This document shows positions 1 to 4,995 of a DNA stretch of 8,625 bases, one piece after another (within the stretch, counting starts at the first letter, position 1; each line of letters starts with the position of its first letter). The stretch lies in assembly GCA_002696025.1 (NCBI GenBank), contig NZQU01000112.1, forward strand, positions 1 through 8,625, read 5' to 3'. The notes below the pieces were generated by a model, which ran no database searches, was not told the origin of the DNA, and saw only the letters and a program-made list of their open reading frames with translations. The DNA comes from Crocinitomicaceae bacterium. Lineage in GTDB: Bacteria > Bacteroidota > Bacteroidia > Flavobacteriales_D > Crocinitomicaceae. The translations under genes and the position numbers were made by a program.

Positions 1-118
1 TCGACACTAAACGTTAATTAACCGAATAAGTGGATGCTGTGTTGTGACATTTGCAGTGTCAATCAATGAATAATTGCTTTAGGACACAAAAATAGTTTAA
101 ACAAAAAATACAATACAC
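1..118. other. Leader region upstream of the tandem ssb genes
   Basis: All three forward frames meet a stop within the first 21 bases, so any gene entering from the left ends almost at the window edge. I see no RNA gene and no confident promoter. A small inverted repeat is present: TGACA at 45-49 faces TGTCA at 57-61 across a 7-base loop. A second 6-base pair, GACACT at 3-8 and AGTGTC at 55-60, overlaps it. These could be an operator or chance. The stretch presumably carries the 5' untranslated region of the first ssb gene. Confidence 0.35.
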
Positions 119-469
119 ATAAACAAATTAAAAAACAAAGTAAGTTTAATAGGAAGAATAGGAATGCAACCAGAAGTTAAAGCATTTGATTCAGGCAAAA
201 CATTAATACGCTTTTCACTCGCTACAAATGAGTCATATAAAGATAAAAATGGGGAGTGGAATGAGCTCACACAATGGCACACAATTAATGCGTGGGGTAA
301 AACAGCAGAAATAATGAGTCAAAAAATAAATAAGGGTCAGGAGGTTCTTGTTGAAGGGCGCCTTGTAAATCAATCTTATGAGACAAAAGATGGAGACAAA
401 AGGTATGCAACACACATAGAGGCAAATGAATTCTTAATAATTAAGGATTTACAGAAGTCATTGGTGTAA
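119..469 (+). CDS. ssb: Short single-stranded DNA-binding protein (SSB, OB fold), probable ATA start
   Basis: SSB-family protein that coats single-stranded DNA in replication, repair and recombination. Motifs run in family order: KVSLIGRIG (strand 1), PEVKAFDSGK, RFSLATNE, a QWH tryptophan-histidine pair, AWGKTAE, VEGRLVNQSYETKDG and a final HIEANEF strand. The first ATG is at 164, but starting there would remove strand 1 of the OB fold. The same frame stays open back to a stop at 98-100. From 119 it reads (ATA)NKLKNKVSLIGRIG, which lines up with the usual Bacteroidetes opening MNxLKNKVxLIG. No ATG, GTG or TTG lies in that extension, so I place the start at the ATA of 119 (116 residues). A sequencing error of ATG to ATA would explain it equally well. 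The protein ends in KDLQKSLV, with no acidic DDDxPF tip, so it probably does not recruit the usual SSB partners. The gene is followed after 17 bases by a second ssb-like gene. The SSB call is firm; the start is an inference. Confidence 0.88.
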   Translation: MNKLKNKVSLIGRIGMQPEVKAFDSGKTLIRFSLATNESYKDKNGEWNELTQWHTINAWGKTAEIMSQKINKGQEVLVEGRLVNQSYETKDGDKRYATHIEANEFLIIKDLQKSLV

Positions 470-486
470 TTAATAAATGTAAGGAT

Positions 487-831
487 ATGAATTATGTTAA
501 TTTAATAGGGCAAATGTGCTCGGAACCAAAATATCTAACCTTAGAAAATGGCAAAAAGATTGCTAGATTTAACATTTGCACTAAAGAGCATTATCTTGAT
601 GCAGCAGGCAATAGCATGGTTAGAAAAGACTATCATTTATTATGTGCTTGGGGCAAATGGCTGTCTGTAGTAAAAACAATTCAAAATTTCAACTCATATA
701 TTGCTATAGAGGGGAAAATAATGAGCCGGTTTTATGTAGATAAAGGTCAAAAAAAGCATATTTCAGAAATAGAAATAAATGACCTTTTATTTATTGAAAA
801 TGAAAAATTCACACAAAGAAATATGGCTTAA
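487..831 (+). CDS. Second, diverged short SSB-like OB-fold protein
   Basis: SSB-family paralog of 114 residues, 17 bases downstream of the first and probably cotranscribed. Alignable elements are NYVNLIGQM (strand 1), ENGKKIARFNICTKEHY, YHLLCAWGKW, IAIEGKIMSRFYVDKG and a final SEIEINDLLFIE strand. It keeps the OB-fold framework but is clearly divergent: the usual QWH reads DYH, and a cysteine sits at position 11 where the neighbour has glycine. There is no acidic C-terminal tip. The ATG at 487 sits just before strand 1, exactly where family members begin, and AAGGAT at 481-486 is weakly Shine-Dalgarno-like. It may modify or form mixed oligomers with the first SSB, or serve a separate DNA-processing role. 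That is inference; only the fold assignment follows from the sequence. Confidence 0.85.
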   Translation: MNYVNLIGQMCSEPKYLTLENGKKIARFNICTKEHYLDAAGNSMVRKDYHLLCAWGKWLSVVKTIQNFNSYIAIEGKIMSRFYVDKGQKKHISEIEINDLLFIENEKFTQRNMA

Positions 832-847
832 TTTCTCATTAAAAAAG

Positions 848-877
848 AAAAAGGCGATCGAAAGATCGCCTTTTTTT
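848..877. terminator. Bidirectional rho-independent terminator
   Basis: A perfect 7-bp stem, GGCGATC at 853-859 with GATCGCC at 864-870, closes a GAAA tetraloop. A run of seven T follows on the plus strand (871-877) and an A-rich run lies on the other side (841-852, one G). The A and T runs can extend the stem. In the plus direction it ends the ssb pair (stop at 829-831). In the minus direction it lies 67 bases past the lipoprotein stop and also reads as stem plus U-run. It is one of the few GC-rich patches in this region. Confidence 0.92.
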
Positions 878-884
878 GGTGTGT

Positions 885-911
885 AATTCATTGATTAAAC
901 AACAATGAATT
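885..911. repeat. 9-bp inverted repeat beside the terminator
   Basis: AATTCATTG at 885-893 is the exact reverse complement of CAATGAATT at 903-911, with a 9-base loop. No T-run follows it in either direction. It lies between the lipoprotein stop and the main terminator, so in minus-strand transcripts it would form a first 3' hairpin. It may protect the 3' end or be a weak protein site. The function is unknown. Confidence 0.45.
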
Positions 912-936
912 GTGCCAAACCCACCAAACTACTATC

Positions 937-1509
937 TTATATAAATTGTAATCCTTGTTTTTCTGCTGATTTCTGATCTATCTTTGAATTAAGAGTGCCA
1001 TTGCTGTTGTAAAATTCAATGGTTGATTTAACTTTTCCTTTTGAAAATTCACCAGTTCTTTTTATTGCTCCGTTACTCCACATGAATTCATATTTTCCAT
1101 GAAGTTGACCATTTAAAAAGTTGATATTTTTTTCAGGTTTTCCATCAGCATAATAATAGTTCCAATTCCCCTCTTCTAATCCATTCTTAAACATTCCTTT
1201 GGATTCTATCTGTCCATTTTTAAAGTATGAGATATATTGTCCTGATCTTTCTCCGTTTAAATATTTCTCTTCAATTCGAACCGCCCCGTTTTCATAGTAT
1301 TCTATAAACATGCCATCCTGCAAATTATTTTTATAGCTTCCCTTTAGCCAAACTTTACCGCTTTCATAATAGTCAACAAATTCACCATCATTTACTTTTT
1401 CAGTTTGACTAGTATTAACATTTGACTCGTGTTTTGTTGTTTTACATGCACTCAAAATAAAGAGTGTCGAACATGCAAATAATCCAATTAATAATTCTTT
1501 CTTTTTCAT
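937..1509 (-). CDS. MORN_2/YwqK-type repeat lipoprotein
   Basis: Predicted lipoprotein of 190 residues. The N-terminus has the charged stretch MKKKE, a hydrophobic core, and the lipobox LSAC with Cys22 as the expected lipidated residue. After a polar linker (about 23-40) come five repeats and a decayed sixth, each starting with a turn glycine at exact 24-residue spacing: G42, G66, G90, G114 and G138, with the sixth near 162. The core pattern is G-x-(Y/F/W)-x-x-(Y/F)-(Y/F/W)-x-(N/S/D)-G-x-x-x-x-x-x-x-(F/Y)-x-x-G. This is the MORN_2 pattern that databases label 'toxin-antitoxin system YwqK family antitoxin'. Nothing here shows an antitoxin role, and no toxin-like gene is adjacent. These repeats form extended beta-hairpin sheets and probably act as an envelope scaffold. 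It ends toward the shared terminator and may be cotranscribed with the small ORF upstream. The family is clear; the function is unknown. Confidence 0.85.
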   Translation of the reverse strand: MKKKELLIGLFACSTLFILSACKTTKHESNVNTSQTEKVNDGEFVDYYESGKVWLKGSYKNNLQDGMFIEYYENGAVRIEEKYLNGERSGQYISYFKNGQIESKGMFKNGLEEGNWNYYYADGKPEKNINFLNGQLHGKYEFMWSNGAIKRTGEFSKGKVKSTIEFYNSNGTLNSKIDQKSAEKQGLQFI

Positions 1510-1515
1510 TTTTTT

Positions 1516-1635
1516 TTATTTCATTAATTTATAATATAATTCGACATTAAATTTGTCCCAATATTTAACCCAATCAACCAATGCTTCCATTTTTACATTG
1601 CTAAATTCTTTGTGTTCTGTAACCTCTTTTTCCAT
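1516..1635 (-). CDS. Possible 39-residue small protein, unrecognised
   Basis: Small ORF ending 6 bases before the lipoprotein start on the same strand. The frame is open farther, to 1716, but the longer version would be encoded across an 11-base T-run and give a phenylalanine-rich, low-complexity N-terminus. I therefore prefer the ATG at 1635, which has the A-rich leader typical of this phylum. The product is charged: it begins MEKEVTEHKEF, has a central amphipathic stretch around VDWVKYWDKF, and ends YYKLMK. It has no signal peptide and no membrane segment. A sequence resembling the -7 element (CACTTTTG, one mismatch to TAnnTTTG) lies at 1663-1656, about 20 bases upstream. I recognise no family. 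It could be a real short protein, or just the leader of the lipoprotein transcript. Confidence 0.35.
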   Translation of the reverse strand: MEKEVTEHKEFSNVKMEALVDWVKYWDKFNVELYYKLMK

Positions 1636-1685
1636 TTTTTTTGTTTTTATGAGGTCAAAAGTGAGGTATTCAAAAAAGGTGAAAT

Positions 1686-1723
1686 AAAAAAAAAAAGAAT
1701 CAATGATTAAAATCAATAATCAT
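1686..1723 (-). terminator. Weak AT-rich terminator for the minus-strand lspA unit
   Basis: ATGATT at 1703-1708 pairs with AATCAT at 1718-1723 (9-base loop). Reading in the minus direction, an 11-base U-run follows after a 6-base gap (A-run at 1686-1696). The stem is pure AT apart from two pairs, so efficiency is doubtful. It is the best candidate for ending the dksA-lspA-hydrolase transcript. Leaky termination would let the small ORF and lipoprotein be expressed from it. Confidence 0.4.
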
Positions 1724-1724
1724 G

Positions 1725-1769
1725 CTTAGTAAAGACTAAGTGTTTTTCCTATCAAACTAAGTATTAGTT
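1725..1769. repeat. Overlapping ACTAAG/CTTAGT inverted and direct repeats
   Basis: CTTAGT (1725-1730) faces ACTAAG (1735-1740) across a 4-base loop. A second copy of ACTAAGT begins at 1756, 21 bases after the first. AACTAA (1755-1760) faces TTAGTT (1764-1769) across a 3-base loop. The arms are interchangeable, so two neighbouring small hairpins or one larger alternative pairing could form. Another small palindrome, CTCTTTT/AAAAGAG, lies at 1792-1806. The stretch between 1724 and 1808 is otherwise non-coding. Confidence 0.5.
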
Positions 1770-1808
1770 CGTATTAATTTGGTGATTTTCGCTCTTTTCA
1801 AAAGAGAT

Positions 1809-2834
1809 TTAGTTTCGAAAGATCTTATTAAAATAAAAAAGAGTATTTATTTCTTTAAAAGACTTTCCTGGTTTTAAAGGGTTTGTTTTAATGATCTCAT
1901 TTTTTGAGTTTGTTTCAAATTCAAATCCAAAAACAGGTCGTTTGTATTTTTTTTGAGTTAGCATGCTAGCTGTTCCAAATCTTAAATTATAAAAGGTTAA
2001 TCCATTTGTTCTTTTTTCAGCAAACCCAAAATCCCCACAAAACAAAGTAAGTGTTTTGTTATAATTCTTCCCTTTCCATTTAAGGTCTTTTATTAAAAAA
2101 GCATTTTTTTTTGAAATTGATTCAATATCTTTTTCCTGAAATTTATAAAAAAGAGACTTGTATCCGATTCTATATTGATCTTCTTCCTCAGTAAGAATAG
2201 ACCAATAGAATGTTGTAAGAGGCATTGGTTTTACAACCACGGTTTTGATTTTATTTTCATGACCAGGCCTCATCATGGTTTTGGCATCAGAGAGGATAAA
2301 CAGTTTAATACAAACACCCCAAAGCAAATATAAAGAAGAATAAATCAAGCCAATTTTATTTATTTTATGTCTTAGAGCTTTTTGTTTTGAAATAAACAAA
2401 CAAATAAGTAAACAAAGGCCAAAAGGGACAGTATAAAGAGGGTCTAATACAAAAATTGTATTAAATGATACACGTGTATTAAAAGGCCAAAATAATTGCG
2501 TTCCATAGTTCGTAAAAGCATCAAGAATAGGATGGGTAACTATTCCAAGAAAAAACAAAAGCAGCCATGTTTTATATGGGTATCTTTTTTTGTATAGCTT
2601 AAATAATATCCAAGCAAGTACGGGAGAAACTATTATAGAAAACAGAATGGAATGGCTAAATCCACGATGTATAAGCACGGTTTCTATTGGATGATAAAAG
2701 GACCTCAAAAAAACATCAAGATCAGGAATGGTACCGGCGATTGCTCCAAAGAAAGCAGCCTTATTGCCCATTTTTTTTCCAGCTACAGCTTCTGCAACTG
2801 ATGCCCCTAAGATAATCTGAGTTAGAGAATCCAT
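1809..2834 (-). CDS. YdjM-type membrane-bound metal-dependent hydrolase
   Basis: Member of the inner-membrane 'metal-dependent hydrolase' family (YdjM/YfhO-like, PF04307); its substrate is not established. The N-terminal third carries the family signature: MDSLTQIILGA at the start, IPDLD (D38, D40), HRGFSHS (H56, H61) and THPILDAFTNYGTQLFWPF (H101, D105). The acidic and histidine residues are the likely metal ligands. Hydrophobic segments lie around 26-36, 63-80, 90-105 and two more in about 130-185. The C-terminal part, from about 195 to 341, is a soluble, lysine-rich domain with beta-type patterning. The frame also opens at a TTG at 2843, but the ATG at 2834 gives the MDSLTQ opening conserved in the family and is preferred (341 residues). 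It is last in the dksA-lspA unit, 21 bases after lspA, which suggests an envelope-related role. The family is firm and the function unknown. Confidence 0.88.
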   Translation of the reverse strand: MDSLTQIILGASVAEAVAGKKMGNKAAFFGAIAGTIPDLDVFLRSFYHPIETVLIHRGFSHSILFSIIVSPVLAWILFKLYKKRYPYKTWLLLFFLGIVTHPILDAFTNYGTQLFWPFNTRVSFNTIFVLDPLYTVPFGLCLLICLFISKQKALRHKINKIGLIYSSLYLLWGVCIKLFILSDAKTMMRPGHENKIKTVVVKPMPLTTFYWSILTEEEDQYRIGYKSLFYKFQEKDIESISKKNAFLIKDLKWKGKNYNKTLTLFCGDFGFAEKRTNGLTFYNLRFGTASMLTQKKYKRPVFGFEFETNSKNEIIKTNPLKPGKSFKEINTLFYFNKIFRN

Positions 2835-2855
2835 TAAGGCCAAAAGTAAATTTAT

Positions 2856-3482
2856 TTATTTAAAATATGATTTTTGACGAATAAAAATTAATAGAACGCC
2901 ACAAGTTATTGATGCATCTGCTACATTCCATATAGCAGGAAAAACCTCTCTATCACCTAGCCATGGAACCCAAGAAGGCCAAAAAGCATGAAATTTAAAC
3001 ATATCAACAACATTTCCCATAAGAAAGCCTGAGTTTCTAACCTCCATTTTCAGACCCATACAGTTTTGAAAATTATTTGACCCCTCCATTATATTAAAAG
3101 GAAAGCAAGGGTCAAAAACAAAAAAGTAATCGTAACAAATTGAGTCGATTAAGTTGCCCGTTGCTCCAGCAAAAATTAAACCTAAAGCTATTAAAAATTC
3201 AGTTTTTGCGTTTTTCTTAGCTTGTTGATACCAGAAATAGCAAATCCCAATTATTGCAATAATTCTAAATAAACTTAAAGATAGTTTGTGCCAAAATTTT
3301 GAGCCAAATTTAGTTCCAAAAGCCATTCCTGGATTTTCTATATACTCCATAACAAACCAATCTCCAATCAAAGGGGTGGATTCATAAGGGGAAAAGTTTG
3401 TTTTGGTGTAAATTTTAATTAACTGATCGAATAAGAGTATCAATAAAACAATTAATCCAACAATTGCGACTTTTTTTTTCAC
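2856..3482 (-). CDS. lspA: Lipoprotein signal peptidase (signal peptidase II)
   Basis: Inner-membrane aspartyl protease that removes the signal peptide from diacylated prolipoproteins, the step after Lgt. Family motifs are all present: FDQLIK (D19, K23), ENPGMAFG (N50, G52), the GATGNLID helix (N110, D113), GNVVDMF with catalytic Asp160, and WNVADASI with catalytic Asp189. Four membrane helices are predicted near 5-24, 70-86, 95-113 and 184-203. At 208 residues it is longer than enterobacterial LspA because of about 40 extra residues between NLID and GNVVD; similar insertions are usual in Bacteroidetes. The arginine normally following NLID is Ser114. The start is GTG: a TAA codon directly precedes it in frame, and the next methionine (45) lies beyond the first catalytic-core motif. 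Codons 2-4 are a 9-base A-run. It starts 7 bases after the dksA-like gene, suggesting translational coupling. Confidence 0.95.
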   Translation of the reverse strand: MKKKVAIVGLIVLLILLFDQLIKIYTKTNFSPYESTPLIGDWFVMEYIENPGMAFGTKFGSKFWHKLSLSLFRIIAIIGICYFWYQQAKKNAKTEFLIALGLIFAGATGNLIDSICYDYFFVFDPCFPFNIMEGSNNFQNCMGLKMEVRNSGFLMGNVVDMFKFHAFWPSWVPWLGDREVFPAIWNVADASITCGVLLIFIRQKSYFK

Positions 3483-3489
3483 TTAAATT

Positions 3490-3879
3490 CTAGCTGTTTT
3501 GAGCATTTTTGGCTTCTATACTCATTGTCGCATGTGGAACGAGTTTTAGTCTTTCCTTATTAATAAGCTTGCCTGTAACACGACAAATGCCATAAGTTTT
3601 ATTTTCAATTCTTCTGAGGGCATTGTTAAGATTCATAATGAATTTTTCTTGACGAGAAGCCAATTGTGCCAATTCCTCTCTAGAAAGAGTTTCAGAGCCG
3701 TCCTCCATCATATTGAAAGTTCGACCAGTATCATCGGTTCCGTGGTCATCAGTATGAGATAATGAACCAACCAACATATTATAATGTTCTTTTGCTTCAG
3801 AAATTTTTTTATTGATTAAGTCTTTAAACTCTTGAAGTTCTTTATCTGAAAATCTTGTTTTAGTTTTAGATGAACTCAT
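3490..3879 (-). CDS. DksA/TraR-family regulator with degenerate zinc finger
   Basis: DksA/TraR-type protein of 129 residues. In this family the coiled coil enters the RNA polymerase secondary channel and modulates transcription, often with ppGpp. Visible here are a long helical N-terminal region (about 10-40), a central acidic segment (DDHGTDDTG at 44-52), a second helix (about 64-93) and the finger region YGICRVTGKLI...RLKLVPHATMSIEAK (96-124). At the four positions of the C-x2-C-x17-C-x2-C zinc site, only Cys99 remains; the others are Thr102, Ser120 and Ala123. Zinc binding is therefore unlikely, although the surrounding fold residues are kept. Bacteroidetes relatives commonly show this, often annotated simply as TraR/DksA family. 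It is the first gene of the unit with lspA and is divergent from the membrane protein at 3980. The family is firm; the target genes are unknown. Confidence 0.9.
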   Translation of the reverse strand: MSSSKTKTRFSDKELQEFKDLINKKISEAKEHYNMLVGSLSHTDDHGTDDTGRTFNMMEDGSETLSREELAQLASRQEKFIMNLNNALRRIENKTYGICRVTGKLINKERLKLVPHATMSIEAKNAQNS

Positions 3880-3916
3880 AATCTATTTTTTGGTTTTTGG
3901 TTTACAAAAAGGAGCA

Positions 3917-3943
3917 CGAATATACATTATTTTATGTTTCAAA
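3917..3943 (-). promoter_or_regulatory. Possible promoter of the dksA-lspA unit
   Basis: On the minus strand TATATTCG at 3924-3917 differs by one base from the Bacteroidetes -7 element TAnnTTTG, and TTTG at 3943-3940 could be the -33 element. The 15-base spacing is shorter than the usual 19 or so, so the pair is weak support. It would give a leader of roughly 35 bases. Confidence 0.3.
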
Positions 3944-3967
3944 TAAAAAAAAACTTTAAAAAAAAAC

Positions 3968-3975
3968 TAACTTTG
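3968..3975 (+). promoter_or_regulatory. Bacteroidetes -7 promoter element TAACTTTG
   Basis: TAACTTTG matches TAnnTTTG exactly. It lies in an AT-rich divergent intergenic region, only 4 bases before the GTG start at 3980. A clear -33 TTTG is not seen at the expected distance (the upstream bases are a long A-run). If used, transcription would start at or next to the GTG, giving a leaderless or nearly leaderless message. Confidence 0.5.
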
Positions 3976-3979
3976 TATC

Positions 3980-4933
3980 GTGATTCGTTTTTTTTTAGAC
4001 TATAGAATGTCTTGGCTAATAGGCCTCCCTTTTTTAATTTTAATATATTCATTAACAAACACTTATGTTGTTGATACAGATGTTAGTCTATTAAGTCATG
4101 GTGAGCAGCAAGGATTTATTTTTCAATGGATAAATAAAAAGTTTTCGGTATTTGCTTCTCCATTTCTTGCTTTTATTAACGCTACTTTAATTAGTAAGAT
4201 TTTTAATCACCATCATTTTATTGAAAAAAACACTTACATAACGGGGCTTTTGTATATTGTATTGGTTAGTTTTTTTAATGGTTTTTATTTAACAAATAAT
4301 GTTTTTATAACTCATACTTTTATTATTCTTGCAATTTCTGAGCTTCTAAGATTAAGAAAGGCAGAGTTAACAAATAGTAAAATATTTAATGCTGCATTTC
4401 TGTTTGGTGTTGCATGTTGTTTCTACCATCCATTTATTTTCTGTATTCCATTGCTGTATATAATGATTAGAGTATTTCAGCCATTTGTTTTAAGGGATTT
4501 TTTTTTAATGCTTTCGGGACTAATTGTTCCATTTATTTATTTATTGGCTATCTCATATATAAAAAACACAAAAGTATCCTTTTTATTTTTCGGGAAAACT
4601 AATTATGATCCATTAAACACTGAGATTATATTTCTATTTGCGTTTCTTTTTTTATTCATTTTGATTAGTATATATGCAATACTTACAAAAGAGCAGAAAA
4701 CAACTGTGAAACTTCGCAAATTATTTACAATTCTGATTTATTGGGTTGTTATAGGTATAGGTTTGGGATTGGTTGAGTTAATTGTCAATAATAGTAGTTC
4801 AATATTTAGTATTTGCATTATTCCGTTGTCATTTGTTTTTACATATGGTTTTGTTTCAAAAAAATGGATTATGCCAACAGCCATATTGTTTTATGCTCTT
4901 TTGATTTTTTCGTTTGTAACTTTTTTTATTTAG
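3980..4933 (+). CDS. DUF6427-like polytopic membrane protein
   Basis: Integral membrane protein of 317 residues with about nine or ten predicted helices spread over its whole length. Hydrophobic segments are centred near residues 18, 63, 92, 112, 146, 180, 223, 256, 282 and 305. The central stretch (roughly 120-195: a charged loop with LRLRKAE, then a segment with FYHPF, then RVFQPFVLRDFF) and the MIRFF opening resemble the Flavobacteriia family DUF6427. I make this match from memory of the family pattern. No catalytic motif is visible and the function is unknown. The start is GTG. A stop at 3968-3970 closes the frame upstream, and the next candidate is an ATG at 4007, which would lose the RFF opening. 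Codons 3-6 contain a 9-base T-run (3988-3996). It is the first gene of the plus-strand run ending with gldE; 62 bases separate it from purQ. Confidence 0.85.
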   Translation: MIRFFLDYRMSWLIGLPFLILIYSLTNTYVVDTDVSLLSHGEQQGFIFQWINKKFSVFASPFLAFINATLISKIFNHHHFIEKNTYITGLLYIVLVSFFNGFYLTNNVFITHTFIILAISELLRLRKAELTNSKIFNAAFLFGVACCFYHPFIFCIPLLYIMIRVFQPFVLRDFFLMLSGLIVPFIYLLAISYIKNTKVSFLFFGKTNYDPLNTEIIFLFAFLFLFILISIYAILTKEQKTTVKLRKLFTILIYWVVIGIGLGLVELIVNNSSSIFSICIIPLSFVFTYGFVSKKWIMPTAILFYALLIFSFVTFFI

Positions 4934-4995
4934 CTCACAATGTTCATCTCTTTTTAGTTAATTTTGCTCTTTTAATTTATCTATTCACATAACAA
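4934..4995 (+). other. Intergenic gap before purQ
   Basis: An AT-rich gap with no clear hairpin terminator, so readthrough from the membrane-protein gene into purQ is likely. TTTTG at 4962-4966 could be a -33 element, but I see no good -7 partner. No PurR box or purine riboswitch is recognisable in this length. Confidence 0.4.

Noticed and set aside
45..61. TGACA/TGTCA repeat as a defined operator of ssb
   Set aside because: Only 5-bp arms in AT-rich DNA; no known binding motif matches well enough to call.
97..415. Two antisense open frames opposite the first ssb gene
   Set aside because: They lie fully opposite a clear OB-fold gene, show no family pattern and have compositions expected of reverse-frame reading.
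937..1716. Toxin-antitoxin module made of the small ORF and the YwqK-like protein
   Set aside because: The repeat protein is a predicted lipoprotein, the small ORF has no toxin signature, and the antitoxin label of this repeat family is not functional evidence.
2834..2843. TTG start for the hydrolase
   Set aside because: The ATG at 2834 gives the conserved MDSLTQ opening, and TTG adds only three residues.
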